Of a DNA stretch of 64,000 nt, positions 17,149 through 27,162 are shown piece by piece. Every line of letters starts with the position of its first letter. Position 1 is the first letter of the stretch. Both the position numbers and the translations under genes were made by a program. Source of the DNA: an uncultured Monoglobus sp. (GTDB lineage: Bacteria > Bacillota > Clostridia > Monoglobales > Monoglobaceae); assembly GCA_947585115.1 (NCBI GenBank), contig CANPWW010000004.1, forward strand, positions 1 to 64,000, given 5' to 3'. A model generated the notes under the pieces. That model was given only the letters and a program-made list of their open reading frames with translations. It was not told the DNA's origin and made no database searches.

Positions 17149-18387
17149 ATGACATACGACCGAGCGATCAAATATATTCACTCAATACCAAAATTCAGCC
17201 GCGTTTTGGGAAATGACCTTCTGCGCGTTCTGCTAAAAAAACTCGGCGACCCGCATAAAAAGCTTAAATTTATTCATGTGGGCGGCACAAACGGCAAAGG
17301 CAGCACCGCGACAATGATCTCCGAAATTTTACAATCGGCGGGGTATAAGACCGGTTTGTTTACATCGCCGTTTCTCGTTCGCTTCAACGAAAGGATCAGG
17401 ATAAACGGCGAACCGATAGGCGACGGCGAGCTTGCTGAAATTGTAACTTACATAAAAGAAATATCAGAAAAATACGACGTCGAGGTATCGGAGTTTGCTT
17501 TTATAACCGCCGTTGCAATGCTTTATTTTCTGCGTGAAAGCTGCGATATTGTCGTGCTTGAGGTCGGACTGGGCGGCAGGCTTGACGCTACAAACGTTAT
17601 CGAAAAATCCGAGGTGACCGTGCTGACCTCTATCGGACTTGACCACTGCCAATATCTGGGCGGCACTCTCGACAGTATTTCACGTGAAAAGCTGGGTATA
17701 GTCAAACGCGGCTCTCCGCTCGTTTTGTACCCAAAACAGGACGATATTGTTTTTAAAAACGCCAAAGATATCTGTATTAAACTGAACTCCGAGTTGATTA
17801 TTCCGGAGCTTCCGACCGGGTATGATCGAAACAGCAGGTCATTCACTTATAAAGACGAAAAATACACTCTCGCAATGAACGGAGAGTTTCAGGCCGTGAA
17901 CGCGGTGACGGCGATCGAAACCGCGATAACGCTGTCCAAAAACAGCTATGATATTAACATAAATCATATAAAACACGGCCTGTCGCGCGCGAGAATCAAC
18001 GGCAGACTTGAGCGGATAGGAAACGTGCTGATCGACGGCGCGCATAATCCTCAAGCGGTCGGAGCCCTGCTTGACGAGCTCGAAGGCCTGCGAGAACCCA
18101 TACATTTTGTCACCGCCGTCATGGATGACAAAGATCACGCCGAAATAACAAGCTTGATCTCGCAATTTTGCGAAAAACATAATTCCGAAGTCACGGTAAC
18201 GCAACTTGATATGCCTCGCTGCCTCAGTTCTAATAAACTTGCGGCCGAATTTACGCGCCGCGGTATTGCCGCGAAAACCACAGAATCACCCGCCGCCGCT
18301 TTGGACAAACTCAAAAATTTTGACGGAACAATATGCGTGTGCGGCTCGCTGTATCTGGCGGGAGAGATAAAAAAGCTTCTCACATAA
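17149..18387 (+). CDS. folC: Folylpolyglutamate/dihydrofolate synthase
   Basis: 412 aa Mur-ligase-family protein. HVGGTNGKGSTATMISEIL is the ATP P-loop, TSPFLVRFNERIRING the substrate loop, VLEVGLGGRLDATNVI a Mg-binding region and LIDGAHNPQAV the conserved HNP motif at the start of the C-terminal domain. It adds glutamate to folates (and may also make dihydrofolate from dihydropteroate). It starts 4 nt after hisF, so it shares the hisHF promoter; folate one-carbon units connect it to fmt and to purine/histidine metabolism nearby. Confidence 0.95.
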   Translation: MTYDRAIKYIHSIPKFSRVLGNDLLRVLLKKLGDPHKKLKFIHVGGTNGKGSTATMISEILQSAGYKTGLFTSPFLVRFNERIRINGEPIGDGELAEIVTYIKEISEKYDVEVSEFAFITAVAMLYFLRESCDIVVLEVGLGGRLDATNVIEKSEVTVLTSIGLDHCQYLGGTLDSISREKLGIVKRGSPLVLYPKQDDIVFKNAKDICIKLNSELIIPELPTGYDRNSRSFTYKDEKYTLAMNGEFQAVNAVTAIETAITLSKNSYDININHIKHGLSRARINGRLERIGNVLIDGAHNPQAVGALLDELEGLREPIHFVTAVMDDKDHAEITSLISQFCEKHNSEVTVTQLDMPRCLSSNKLAAEFTRRGIAAKTTESPAAALDKLKNFDGTICVCGSLYLAGEIKKLLT

Positions 18388-18388
18388 C

Positions 18389-18416
18389 AAAAGCCGCCCG
18401 AGGGCGGCTTTAAAAT
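18389..18416 (+). terminator. Bidirectional terminator between folC and the PepSY lipoprotein
   Basis: Perfect GC-rich 9-bp stem AAGCCGCCC/GGGCGGCTT (18391-18399 with 18402-18410) with a two-base loop, T's on one side and A's on the other. It lies between the convergent stops at 18387 and 18417. Confidence 0.8.
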
Positions 18417-19028
18417 TTAGTCATTATCAACTTCCCAGGAAACTATTGTTCCGTCGCTTGCCAAAACTTCCGCGGAATATTCAGTCCTGCCAACACGGAA
18501 CTCTATGTCATAAACCTCTCTGCCGTCGTCAAAATCTTTTTTGGCTTCGGTGAATCTCACATCGGCCTCATTGAGGCCGGCTTTTTGAAGCGCTATTTCC
18601 TTCGCCTTGTCAAGCGTTATTCCTGCGGCAGACTGCGCGCCTTGCTGCGTGTTTTGACTGTTCTGCGGAGCCGGCTTCGCAGTGGGAGATGTTCCCGTCA
18701 CGATATTGTCTGCGTCGGTCACCGTGGTCTTTTTGTCGCTGAGTTCAACACGCTTCTGATCCTCGTACCATGTAACTTCCTTGCCCATTATCTCTCCGAT
18801 GGCGCGGATGGGCAGATAGGTCGAGCCGTTATATAAAATCGGGTCAACAACTTCGCCGTTGACGTTCTTGAACGTGCGCTCGGTTCCGTCAATAACGATC
18901 GTAAAATCGGGTCTGAGCTCGGCTTGAATGTTCTGCGCGATCGTAGCCGCGCAGCCTCCGACCGCAACGCATAAAACGCACAACAGAACCGCGGCGGTTA
19001 TCGAGATCTTCTTGTTCATCTTTTTCAT
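18417..19028 (-). CDS. Stalk-domain and PepSY-domain lipoprotein
   Basis: 203 aa from ATG 19028; the ATG 9 nt earlier touches the ribosome binding site TAGGAG and is unlikely. A lipoprotein signal (KKISITAAVLLCVLCVAVGGC) leads to a copper-amine-oxidase-N-like stalk domain (PILYNGSTYLPIRAIGEIMGKEVTWYEDQKR), a Thr/Pro/Gln linker, and a C-terminal PepSY domain (ITLDKAKEIALQKAGL ... YDIEFRVGRTEYSAEVLASDGTIVSWEVD). It would be anchored outside the membrane. PepSY domains often inhibit peptidases or sense envelope state; the role here is unknown. Confidence 0.85.
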   Translation of the reverse strand: MKKMNKKISITAAVLLCVLCVAVGGCAATIAQNIQAELRPDFTIVIDGTERTFKNVNGEVVDPILYNGSTYLPIRAIGEIMGKEVTWYEDQKRVELSDKKTTVTDADNIVTGTSPTAKPAPQNSQNTQQGAQSAAGITLDKAKEIALQKAGLNEADVRFTEAKKDFDDGREVYDIEFRVGRTEYSAEVLASDGTIVSWEVDND

Positions 19029-19057
19029 AATATACATCTCCTATCTATATAGTATTT

Positions 19058-19085
19058 ATTATATTTTAATATAAAATAATTGCAA
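19058..19085 (-). promoter_or_regulatory. Promoter of the PepSY lipoprotein gene
   Basis: Minus strand TTGCAA (19085-19080), 16-bp spacer, TATAAT (19063-19058), about 30 nt upstream of the start codon. Confidence 0.6.
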
Positions 19086-19125
19086 AAATATAGATAATTT
19101 GTGAATATTTTATAAACTTTGAAAT

Positions 19126-19704
19126 TTATATCTCGTTTAAGAAATCAACTTTTCCGCTGTCAATATTATATATCGCGCCGATTACCGCCAAACCGCTTTC
19201 ATCACCCTCGGATACACCCAAAGCGTCTTTCGTGACGCGGACACTGCGCTCAACATTCAAGCGACACGCCTTGTTCTCGTCCTTCTCATCGCGGATAGCA
19301 AGGCGGATCTCGTCGGTCAAATATTTAACGTATCCGTCAGGCTCGTCATGTATAGCGGCGTGAACAGCGCCGCAATGGGTGTGGCCCAAAACTACAACAA
19401 GCTTGCAGCCCAAATGCGACACGGCGTAGATCACGCTGCCAAGCTGCGTTCGGTCCATAACGTTTCCCGCGACCCTTATCACAAACAGCTCGCCTATTCC
19501 TGCCGAAAAAATGCTCTCGGGTATAACTCTCGAATCCGAGCATGTGATAACAACCGCGTACGGCTTTTGTCCCTCATCACATGTCTTTTGGCGCACGGAC
19601 GGAGAAATATCGCCAATGGGCGACTTTGCGCTTAAATACTCGGCGTTTCCCCGCTTTAATTTTTCAAGCGCGGAGCGCGCCATGATTTCGGAATTAATAT
19701 CCAT
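19126..19704 (-). CDS. Beta-class carbonic anhydrase
   Basis: 192 aa from ATG 19704; the GTG at 19713 overlaps the GGGAG site. Zinc ligands follow the beta-class pattern: VVITCSDSRVIPE (Cys, Asp, Arg) and LGHTHCGAVHAA (His-x2-Cys). It reversibly hydrates CO2 to bicarbonate for carboxylation reactions. It is 20 nt after rqcH. The protein is slightly short, and its C-terminus LAVIGAIYNIDSGKVDFL is the normal closing strand. Confidence 0.93.
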   Translation of the reverse strand: MDINSEIMARSALEKLKRGNAEYLSAKSPIGDISPSVRQKTCDEGQKPYAVVITCSDSRVIPESIFSAGIGELFVIRVAGNVMDRTQLGSVIYAVSHLGCKLVVVLGHTHCGAVHAAIHDEPDGYVKYLTDEIRLAIRDEKDENKACRLNVERSVRVTKDALGVSEGDESGLAVIGAIYNIDSGKVDFLNEI

Positions 19705-19724
19705 AAATAACACTCCCTTTAAAA

Positions 19725-21467
19725 TTATATAAGCGACGGCTCAACGTAAACCGTTCGGTTCTTTTCGTAAATCACAAACCCGGGCTTCGCGCCGTTCGGT
19801 TTTTTAACATTTTTGACCCGAGTATAATCTACAGGGACCTGCGCCGACTCTCTCGCTTTGCTGTAGTACGCCGCGAGGCGGGCGGCCTCCAAAATCGTTT
19901 GGTCGGGCGCCTCTCCGGTGCCTTCGGTTCGGATAAGCACATGCGAGCCGGGTATTTCTTTTGTATGGAGCCAAATATCGGTAGAATACGACATGCGTAT
20001 CGTCAGCTCGTCGTTTTGCTTGTTGTTGCGTCCGACAAGAATTTCATACCCGTCGCTTGAGGTGAATCTCATGGGTTTTGAGGCCGTGTTTTTCGGTTTT
20101 TTCTTTTTGTTTGTCGGACCTGTCGTCTTGATGTATCCCTGCTCCCGAAGCTCCTGCTTTATTTCAGAAAGGTCGCGCGGAGTTTCCGCGTTTCGGATAC
20201 TTTCGAGCACCGTCTCAAGATACGCGAGCTCCTCCTCCGCCTCCGCGATCTGCTCCGAGGCGTACTTCTCGGTCACCTTCGCTTTGTTGTATCTTTTATA
20301 AAATTTTTGCGCGTTCTGCGCGGGCGATATTGTCGGGTCAAGCGTGATCTTGATCTCTTTGTTATCGTCATAGAAATTCTCGACTGTGATGCTGTCCATG
20401 CCGTATTTGACCCTGTGCATGTTCGCGGTAAGCAGATCGCCTTTTATTTTATACTTATCTCTGTTTTTTGACTTTTCGAGGTTCTCTCTGTGCATAGCCA
20501 GCTTTTTCGCGCATCTGTCGATATTGTTGTTGACAAGCTTTAAAATATCGGCACTCCTTTGGCGCATGCTCTCGCGCATTGAGCGGGTCACATAATATTC
20601 GTCGATCGCCTCTGATATCGAATCTTTGGCCTTTAGATCGGCAATATCGCCGTACTGCTCAAGCGATACGCACGAAAACGACATGGGCTTTCCCGTCTGC
20701 TTTTCATAGACAACGCAGGGGGTGAACCGAGCGCTCTTCATATCGTCAATAAATGAGCCTATAAACGTGACAAACTCGGCGTCGCCGACCTCGGATTTTG
20801 TTATCTTAGTATGCCCCGCGAACTTATAAACAAGCTCGCGCGCCACAAGCGGGCTCATACCCATAATATGATCCAGCAGGAACTTGTCAAGCAGCGTGTC
20901 GGGGTCTTGACGCGAGAACTCATTCATGAATCCCACAAGCTCAAAATCGTCGGGCGTCAGCTTGTTCTGCGGCGGTGGCGCCTCGTAAATAAAACCGGGC
21001 AGGATCTGCCGCACCTTGCTGACGGTGAAATCAACATGCTTGGCGCTGTCCAATATCTTGTTGCTGTCGTCAATAAAAATTATGTTGCTGTGGCGCCCCA
21101 TGATCTCGGTGATTATCGACTTTGTCTCAAGATCGCCCAGCTCGCTGAGGCACTCGACGTCAATCCTGACAACGCGGTCGCAGCCCGGCTGGGAAACCGC
21201 TGTTATTCTGCCTCCGCTCAAATGTTTGCGCATAAGCATGCACAGCATAGGCGGCGTCATCGGATTTTCTTTTTTTGTGTTTGTCAGATGCACCCGAGCG
21301 TTTGACGCGCTCGCCGAAAGCAGCAGACGATAATTTCCGTCAAAGGTCCGCACGTTAAGTATTATTTCGTCGCTCTCGGGCTGATATATCTTGTCGATCT
21401 TGCCGCCGAGCAGCTTTTGGTTGAGCTCACAGACGACGCTTCGCGTCACAAATCCGTCATAGGACAT
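19725..21467 (-). CDS. rqcH: Ribosome quality control protein RqcH (NFACT, FbpA family)
   Basis: 580 aa. An N-terminal NFACT-N domain (FVTRSVVCELNQKLLGGKIDKI ... MTPPMLCMLMRKHLSGGRI), central helices including a coiled coil (about 290-440), and a C-terminal NFACT-R domain (TSSDGYEILVGRNNKQNDELT, DIWLHTKEIPGSHVLIR). RqcH binds stalled 50S subunits and recruits tRNA-Ala to add poly-alanine tails. Such proteins were earlier called fibronectin-binding protein A. It has GAGGTG before ATG 21467 and follows metK after a hairpin. Confidence 0.93.
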   Translation of the reverse strand: MSYDGFVTRSVVCELNQKLLGGKIDKIYQPESDEIILNVRTFDGNYRLLLSASASNARVHLTNTKKENPMTPPMLCMLMRKHLSGGRITAVSQPGCDRVVRIDVECLSELGDLETKSIITEIMGRHSNIIFIDDSNKILDSAKHVDFTVSKVRQILPGFIYEAPPPQNKLTPDDFELVGFMNEFSRQDPDTLLDKFLLDHIMGMSPLVARELVYKFAGHTKITKSEVGDAEFVTFIGSFIDDMKSARFTPCVVYEKQTGKPMSFSCVSLEQYGDIADLKAKDSISEAIDEYYVTRSMRESMRQRSADILKLVNNNIDRCAKKLAMHRENLEKSKNRDKYKIKGDLLTANMHRVKYGMDSITVENFYDDNKEIKITLDPTISPAQNAQKFYKRYNKAKVTEKYASEQIAEAEEELAYLETVLESIRNAETPRDLSEIKQELREQGYIKTTGPTNKKKKPKNTASKPMRFTSSDGYEILVGRNNKQNDELTIRMSYSTDIWLHTKEIPGSHVLIRTEGTGEAPDQTILEAARLAAYYSKARESAQVPVDYTRVKNVKKPNGAKPGFVIYEKNRTVYVEPSLI

Positions 21468-21507
21468 AATTTACACCTCAAAAATTTTAATATCTTTTTT
21501 CGAAGAT

Positions 21508-21540
21508 AACTCCCCCGAAACGGGGGAGTCAGTATTTTTT
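21508..21540 (-). terminator. Strong hairpin between metK and rqcH
   Basis: Perfect 9-bp stem ACTCCCCCG/CGGGGGAGT (21509-21517 with 21521-21529). In the metK direction the bases after the stem are a poor T tract (TTATCTTCG), while the plus strand has T6 at 21535-21540. It is probably a weak terminator or stability hairpin for the ara-tmk-metK message. Confidence 0.45.
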
Positions 21541-21542
21541 AT

Positions 21543-22685
21543 TTATTTAAGCAGTTCGGCTTTGTCGGTTTTCTCCCACGGAAGATCGAGATCGTTTCTG
21601 CCAAAGTGGCCGTAGGCCGCGGTCTGCTTGTATATCGGGCGCTGCAAATCGAGATTCTTTATAATGCCGCTCGGCGTCAGGTCAAACACCTTTAAAATTC
21701 TTTCGGCGATCTCACTGTCGGGAATAACGCCCGTGCCGCGCGTGTCAACGCGCACCGACACCGGTTTGCTGACGCCGATAGCATAGGCAAGCTGTATCTC
21801 GCATGCCTTTGCGAGCCCCGCCGCTACAACGTTTTTCGCAACGTATCTGGCGGCGTAGGCCGCGCTTCTGTCGACCTTTGTGGGGTCCTTGCCCGAGAAG
21901 GCTCCGCCGCCGTGACACGCGTATCCGCCGTAAGTGTCAACAATTATTTTTCTGCCGGTATGGCCGCTGTCGCCCTGAGGGCCGCCGACCACAAACCTGC
22001 CGGTGGGATTTATATATATGGTCGTGTTCTCGTCTTTCAAATCATCGCCTATAACCTCGTCGATGACATATTTTTTTATATCCCGCTGCAGCCGCTCCTG
22101 GGATACAGCCTCGCTGTGCTGAGTGGACACCACAACGGCGTCGACGCGCTTAAAGCTGCCGTCCTCGTTATACTCGACCGTGACCTGAGCCTTGCCGTCC
22201 GGACGGAGATAGTTTAAAATATTCTTTTTGCGCACCTCGGTCAGACGTTTTGTAAGCTTATGCGCGAGAGATATCGGCAAAGGCATGTATTCCTCGGTCT
22301 CGTCGCAGGCAAAGCCGAACATCATGCCCTGGTCGCCCGCGCCCAAGCCTTCTCCGCCGTCGTCCACGCCGCGGGCAATATCGCCCGACTGCTCGTCTAT
22401 AGCCAAAAGCACGGCGCAGGTGTCGCAGTCGAAGCCGTATTTCGCTCTGTCGTAACCCACCTCGCGTATCGTCTCGCGGGCGATGGTTTTCATATCGACA
22501 TATGTGGTCGTGGTGATCTCGCCGACAATCAGAACAAGACCGGTCGTCACGGTCACCTCGACCGCCACTCTCGCTTTCGGATCATTCTCTAAGATCGCGT
22601 CTAAGATCGCGTCGGAAATAAGGTCAGAAATTTTGTCGGGATGACCTTCTGTCACCGATTCGGATGTAAATAATCTTTTATACAT
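21543..22685 (-). CDS. metK: S-adenosylmethionine synthase
   Basis: 380 aa. Signature motifs [12 protein letters not shown] and [19 protein letters not shown] are present, with EGHPDKISD at the N-terminus. It makes SAM from methionine and ATP, and so feeds rlmN, rsmB and rlmD. The ATG lies in the last codons of tmk (8-nt overlap) with AAAGGAG upstream; metK is thus coupled to the araBD-tmk run. No S-box or other SAM riboswitch is visible before it, because it is internal to the operon. Confidence 0.96.
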   Translation of the reverse strand: MYKRLFTSESVTEGHPDKISDLISDAILDAILENDPKARVAVEVTVTTGLVLIVGEITTTTYVDMKTIARETIREVGYDRAKYGFDCDTCAVLLAIDEQSGDIARGVDDGGEGLGAGDQGMMFGFACDETEEYMPLPISLAHKLTKRLTEVRKKNILNYLRPDGKAQVTVEYNEDGSFKRVDAVVVSTQHSEAVSQERLQRDIKKYVIDEVIGDDLKDENTTIYINPTGRFVVGGPQGDSGHTGRKIIVDTYGGYACHGGGAFSGKDPTKVDRSAAYAARYVAKNVVAAGLAKACEIQLAYAIGVSKPVSVRVDTRGTGVIPDSEIAERILKVFDLTPSGIIKNLDLQRPIYKQTAAYGHFGRNDLDLPWEKTDKAELLK

Positions 22686-23295
22686 AGCTTAATATCTCCT
22701 TTGAAATAGCATCAATGTCTCGACCGCCGTCTATAATCACAATATTGTGTCCGCAGTTATTTTTAAGATCATCTAAAACGGTCATAAAACCTTCTCTTAT
22801 TCCGCTGAGCTGTGCCGCGCTCTGCTCGTACAGCTCTATATTATCCCGGCCCGAGTCGATCCTGTTCTTGCACACTTCCGGCATAACGTCAAGAAATATG
22901 CACAAGTCGGGCTTGAGCAGTTTTGAGCAGCCCAGATTCATGTTTCTGACCCACTCATAATCGCACTCGGGATCGGTCCCCTGATAAGCGAGAGATGAGT
23001 AGTAATATCTGTCGCAAATCACGGTATATCCCTCGTCCAAGTATTTTTTTATGCCGAACTCGGGATTTGTCACATGCTCGATCCTGTCGGCCAGAAACAG
23101 CGCTGCCTGCAGATGTATGTCCTTATCAGCGCTCTCGGCTAAAATACGATTCAGATAAGCGCCCGTCTCGTAAGAGGTCGGCTCGTGCGTTATATGTACT
23201 TTCTCGCCTCTGCTCTCGAGGTTTTGTTTGAGGAGCTCGATCTGCGACGACTTTCCGCTGCCGTCAAGTCCCTCAACCACAATAAACCTACCCAT
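22678..23295 (-). CDS. tmk: Thymidylate kinase family protein (dTMP kinase-like)
   Basis: 205 aa from ATG 23295, which lies within the end of araD (8-nt overlap) after GGTGG; the open frame upstream is araD antiframe. P-loop [12 protein letters not shown], the DR motif as [15 protein letters not shown], and FLDVMPE are typical of Tmk. The LID region ([15 protein letters not shown]) differs from the common RxGxxDxxE form, so it may be a divergent dTMP kinase. It phosphorylates dTMP to dTDP, which the rfbA product at 57353 could use to make dTDP-glucose. Coupling to araD and metK is unusual. Confidence 0.85.
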   Translation of the reverse strand: MGRFIVVEGLDGSGKSSQIELLKQNLESRGEKVHITHEPTSYETGAYLNRILAESADKDIHLQAALFLADRIEHVTNPEFGIKKYLDEGYTVICDRYYYSSLAYQGTDPECDYEWVRNMNLGCSKLLKPDLCIFLDVMPEVCKNRIDSGRDNIELYEQSAAQLSGIREGFMTVLDDLKNNCGHNIVIIDGGRDIDAISKEILSYV

Positions 23296-23998
23296 TGGCT
23301 CCACCCTGCCCGTAATACGCGTTTTTTCCGTGTTTGCGGTTATAATGCTTGTCCAGCACATAGGCGGGCATAACCGGAATTTCGGGATTTATAATTTCAC
23401 ACATAAACGCCACCTTCGCGACTTCCTCAAGAACCACCGCGTTATGTACCGCGTTCTTCGCGTCGGTCCCCCAAGAAAACGGCGCGTGGTTCGACACCAG
23501 AACTCCGGGAACAGCGTCGGGATCAATTTCTTTATTTTCGAAAGTCTCGGCGATTACCCTGCCGGTATTCAGCTCATAAGCCTCCTCAACCTCTGGTTTC
23601 GTGAGCGCTCTTGTGCAGAGGATCGGGCCGTAGAAGTAATCGGCATGGGTCGTGCCGTACGCGGGCAGATCTCTTCCCGCCTGCGCCCAAGCCGTGCCAT
23701 GGGCAGAGTGAGTGTGAACAACTCCGCCTATATTCGGGAAACGCTTGTAAAGCTCAAGATGAGTCGGAGTGTCGGAGGACGGATTCAGCTTGCCGTCGAC
23801 GATATCGCCGCTGTCCAAATCAAGCACAACTATATGCTCCGGTTTCAGCTTGTCATATTCAACGCCGGAGGGCTTTATCGCCACAACTCCCGACTTTCTG
23901 TCGATTTCCGAGGCGTTTCCCCAGGTGAACGTCACAAGTCCGTGCTTCGGGAGCAGCATGTTCGCCTCGTATACTCTTTTTTTCAGTTCATCATACAT
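23288..23998 (-). CDS. araD: L-ribulose-5-phosphate 4-epimerase
   Basis: 236 aa class II aldolase-fold protein. [13 protein letters not shown] and [11 protein letters not shown] bind phosphate; [16 protein letters not shown] and a later NHAPFSWG region supply zinc-binding His residues. The catalytic Tyr region is [16 protein letters not shown]. It converts L-ribulose-5-phosphate to D-xylulose-5-phosphate. It follows araB by 27 nt. Length and motifs fit AraD better than fuculose aldolase. Confidence 0.93.
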   Translation of the reverse strand: MYDELKKRVYEANMLLPKHGLVTFTWGNASEIDRKSGVVAIKPSGVEYDKLKPEHIVVLDLDSGDIVDGKLNPSSDTPTHLELYKRFPNIGGVVHTHSAHGTAWAQAGRDLPAYGTTHADYFYGPILCTRALTKPEVEEAYELNTGRVIAETFENKEIDPDAVPGVLVSNHAPFSWGTDAKNAVHNAVVLEEVAKVAFMCEIINPEIPVMPAYVLDKHYNRKHGKNAYYGQGGANG

Positions 23999-24025
23999 AA
24001 TTTATCCTCATTTATACTAACGTGT

Positions 24026-25699
24026 TTATTCTCTTACAGACTTTTTTATATTCTTGAGACGCTTCATGACATCGTTTGCGCCTCTGCCGAAATAGTCATG
24101 AAGCTGTTTATACTCGGCGTAAAGCTCATTGTATATCTCAACGTTTTCGGGAATCGGCTTATAATATCTCGTCATTACTCTGCCCATTTTCTTGGCGCAG
24201 TCTTTGATGCTGTCGTAGCCGCCCGCGGCAGAGCCCGCCGCGACCGCTCCGAACATAGCCGAGCCGAGAGCTCCGGCCTGTTTCGATTCGGCGATCTTTA
24301 TATTCATGTTCATGACATCGGCGTAGATCTGCATCATAAACGAATCCTTCTGCGCTATTCCGCCCGCCGCGTACAGTTCGGTGATAGGCACTCCGTTTTC
24401 ACGGAATGTTTCAACGATCATTCGCGTGCCGTATGCCGTGGCCTCGATAAGCGCGCGGTATATATCCTCGGGGCGCGTCAGAAGCGTCATGCCGAGGATC
24501 ATTCCGGTCAGGTCAACATCCACGAGCACGCTGCGGTTGCCGTTCCACCAGTCAAGCGCGACAAGTCCCGTCTCGCCGGGCTTTTTCTTTCCGGCCTTGG
24601 TTCTCAGCAGCTGATGTATATTCATGTCAAGAGCCTTTGCCTCGCGGTAGTAGCTCTCGGGAACCGAGGTTTTAACGAACCAGTCAAAGTGATCGCCGAC
24701 GCAGGACTGCCCGGCCTCATATCCCTGAAATCCGGGGATAACGCCGTCCTCGACAACTCCGCACATGCCGGGCACGATCTTTTCCTCATTGCCCAAAAGT
24801 ATATCGCAGGTCGATGTTCCGATTATCATAAGCATTTTCCCCGCCTCTGTAACTCCGACAGCAGGGAGCGCCACGTGCGCGTCAACATTCGCGACAGCGA
24901 CCGCGGTGCCTTCTTTGAGCCCCGTCAGCTTCGCCATTTCGCGAGTTATCTCTCCCGCCTTTGAGCCGATAGGCGTGATCTCGCAGCCGATTTTTTCATC
25001 GACAAAGTTTTCAAGCTTCGGATGGAGCGACCTAAAAAAGCTGTTCGGCGGAAATCCCTCAGATTTGCTCCAGAGCGCCTTGTATCCCGCGGTGCAGCTG
25101 TTTCTGGTCTCGCGGCCGGTAAGCTGCCATACAACCCAGTCGCCCGCCTCGATGAACTTATCCATCGCGTCGTATATCTCGGGGGCTTCCTCGGCGATCT
25201 GCCATGCTTTGGGGATCATCCATTCTGATGAGATCTTGCCGCCGTATCTTGAGAGAAAATTCTCATCGGATTTTTTTGCGATCTCGTTCAATTTATTGGC
25301 GTACTTCTGCGCCGCGTGATGTTTCCAGAGCTTCACATAGGCATGCGGATTCGACTTGTACTCATCCATAAAACAGAGCGGCGTTCCGTCGGATTTTACC
25401 GGAAGCACGGTGCAGGCGGTAAAGTCGATGCCGAGGCCGATAATATCGCTTTTGTCGACTTCGGACTGTTTGATGACATCGGGAACTGTGTGTTTGAGCA
25501 CGTCAAGATAATCCTGCGGATGCTGAAGCGCCCAGTCGTCGCCAAGCTTTGTTGTGCCGTCGGGCAGATATTCATACATTACCTCATGAGGATACTCATA
25601 TACCGACGAGGCAAGCTCCGCCCCGTTTTCGACGTCAACAAGAACGGCTCTGCCCGACAGTGAGCCGTAATCAATACCGATCGCGTATTTCTTACCCAT
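24026..25699 (-). CDS. araB: Ribulokinase
   Basis: 557 aa FGGY-family sugar kinase from ATG 25699 (GAAGGAG 8 nt upstream; a GTG at 25708 overlaps that site). [16 protein letters not shown] is the ATPase phosphate-1 motif, [14 protein letters not shown] and [10 protein letters not shown] are ribulokinase-like, and [17 protein letters not shown] with AAGGIAQKD form the second nucleotide motif. It phosphorylates L-ribulose. It begins an operon with araD, tmk and metK. No araA isomerase, regulator or transporter is in the window, so L-arabinose use depends on genes elsewhere. Confidence 0.94.
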   Translation of the reverse strand: MGKKYAIGIDYGSLSGRAVLVDVENGAELASSVYEYPHEVMYEYLPDGTTKLGDDWALQHPQDYLDVLKHTVPDVIKQSEVDKSDIIGLGIDFTACTVLPVKSDGTPLCFMDEYKSNPHAYVKLWKHHAAQKYANKLNEIAKKSDENFLSRYGGKISSEWMIPKAWQIAEEAPEIYDAMDKFIEAGDWVVWQLTGRETRNSCTAGYKALWSKSEGFPPNSFFRSLHPKLENFVDEKIGCEITPIGSKAGEITREMAKLTGLKEGTAVAVANVDAHVALPAVGVTEAGKMLMIIGTSTCDILLGNEEKIVPGMCGVVEDGVIPGFQGYEAGQSCVGDHFDWFVKTSVPESYYREAKALDMNIHQLLRTKAGKKKPGETGLVALDWWNGNRSVLVDVDLTGMILGMTLLTRPEDIYRALIEATAYGTRMIVETFRENGVPITELYAAGGIAQKDSFMMQIYADVMNMNIKIAESKQAGALGSAMFGAVAAGSAAGGYDSIKDCAKKMGRVMTRYYKPIPENVEIYNELYAEYKQLHDYFGRGANDVMKRLKNIKKSVRE

Positions 25700-25733
25700 A
25701 GGTATCACTCCTTCAAATGAAATTATTAATTAT

Positions 25734-25762
25734 ATTATATATAAAAAATATACATAAATCAA
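25734..25762 (-). promoter_or_regulatory. Promoter of araB operon with upstream palindrome
   Basis: Minus strand TTGATT (25762-25757), 17-bp spacer, TATAAT (25739-25734). A perfect 14-bp palindrome TTAATAATTATTAA at 25769-25782 lies just upstream of the -35 and could bind a regulator; it does not match the known AraR operator. Confidence 0.6.
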
Positions 25763-25788
25763 GTATAATTAATAATTATTAACTATGT

Positions 25789-27162
25789 TTACAAATAATT
25801 TTTGTTTATATACTCAATTATTGATTCTCGATCGTTGCTCAGTTTTTCGGATATTACCTTATCAAGCGCATCATCGAGGATCATGCCTATATCGGGGCCC
25901 GAAAATCCAAGACACATAATGTCTCTGCCGTTTACGGCCAAGTCCTTAAGACTTAAGCAATCTTTTTCGGCTATGATCTCATCGGCCAGCTCCGCGGTCT
26001 TGTTAAGCTCTTCAATGCGGCTCTGTCTGACATGCTCAGCCTGTGCCGAAACATCTGCAAGCTTGATTTTTATAAGCATGTCGAATATCGCCTTGCCGTC
26101 TTTGAACTCGGCGTCGAGCTTTACCAGTCTGCGCCTCACGCTTTTTTTGGTCGGCACGGTCATATCGCCGTGATGAGCGGCCAGGTACACCGCCGTATCT
26201 TTTGTAAGATTATCGGCCTTTAGCCTTGAGAGGGCCGTTTCCGCAAGCCTTCCCGAGAGCGCGCCGTGATTATAAAAATGGTCGATCATTTCGCCGTCCT
26301 GCAAGATCTGCGAGCTGTGCGTTCCGGGCTTTCCGCTGTCGTGAAACAGCGCCGCTAAGCGCAGCGCCGCATCGGGTTGAACATTCTCAACGGCATGTAT
26401 CGTGTGCTCCCACACATCATAGCAATGATAGGGATTTCGCTGCGGAAAATCAAACATAGGCTCGATCTCCGGGATCACGCGCGCGAAAATATCTCTGTAT
26501 TCCCTCAAAACAGGGCCGATACGCTCTCCGCATATTATCATTTTAAGCTCGGCGTAAATTCTTTCATATGAAACATTTTTGAGCAGATTGGCGTGTTTTT
26601 TCATTGAAACGGACGTGCTTTCCACTATATCAAAACCGAGGACCGAGGCGAACCTGAGCCCCCGCAGTATGCGCAGGGAATCTTCGGTAAAACGCTTGTC
26701 CGGCTCGCCGACGCAGCGGATTATCCCGGTTTCAATATCGCGCCTACCGTCAAATGGGTCGATTATCCGATCCGCAGCGCAGTCGTAGGCTATGGCGTTG
26801 ATCGTAAAATCGCGCCTTGAGAGATCATCTCTTATGTCGGACACGAACTCCACCGAGTCGGGCCTCCTGTTGTCGGTATAGCTGCCGTCGGTCCTGAACG
26901 TGGTGATCTCATACGGCGCGCCGTCCGCGATAACGGTCACGGTGCCGTGTTTGATACCCGTGTCGATTATTTTGTAATTCAGTTTACCGAGAGCCTGCTT
27001 GACCTGCTCGGGCTTTGCCGAAACAGCGGCGTCCCAATCCTTCGGAATTTTTTCCATGAGACTGTCGCGCACGCAGCCGCCCACCGGATACGCCTCATAT
27101 CCCGCGTCATTGAGCTCGGCGATAATACGCCCGAGCGCTTCGGAAACGCTGATGAGGCTCAC
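25789..27162 (-). CDS. cca: CCA tRNA nucleotidyltransferase with HD domain
   Basis: 457 aa. Class II nucleotidyltransferase core: YPVGGCVRDSLMEKIPKDWD (GGxVRD and the DxD-like catalytic site), RRDFTINAIAYD and EDSLRILRGLRFA. A C-terminal HD-type domain follows (HTIHAVENVQPDAALRLAALFHDSGKP, HHGDM). It adds or repairs the 3' CCA of tRNAs. The start is GTG 27162, overlapping the cyclophilin stop (GTGA). The HD domain implies phosphohydrolase activity; not all Firmicutes CCA enzymes have it. Confidence 0.93.
   Translation of the reverse strand: MSLISVSEALGRIIAELNDAGYEAYPVGGCVRDSLMEKIPKDWDAAVSAKPEQVKQALGKLNYKIIDTGIKHGTVTVIADGAPYEITTFRTDGSYTDNRRPDSVEFVSDIRDDLSRRDFTINAIAYDCAADRIIDPFDGRRDIETGIIRCVGEPDKRFTEDSLRILRGLRFASVLGFDIVESTSVSMKKHANLLKNVSYERIYAELKMIICGERIGPVLREYRDIFARVIPEIEPMFDFPQRNPYHCYDVWEHTIHAVENVQPDAALRLAALFHDSGKPGTHSSQILQDGEMIDHFYNHGALSGRLAETALSRLKADNLTKDTAVYLAAHHGDMTVPTKKSVRRRLVKLDAEFKDGKAIFDMLIKIKLADVSAQAEHVRQSRIEELNKTAELADEIIAEKDCLSLKDLAVNGRDIMCLGFSGPDIGMILDDALDKVISEKLSNDRESIIEYINKNYL

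Noticed and set aside
21508-21540. SAM riboswitch for metK
   Set aside because: The hairpin is downstream of metK, and metK starts inside the end of tmk, so there is no leader that could hold a riboswitch.
23228-24964. 578-aa open frame on the plus strand
   Set aside because: It runs antisense to tmk, araD and araB, which have full motifs. Its protein is Arg/His-rich with no domain logic, a usual mirror of biased codons.
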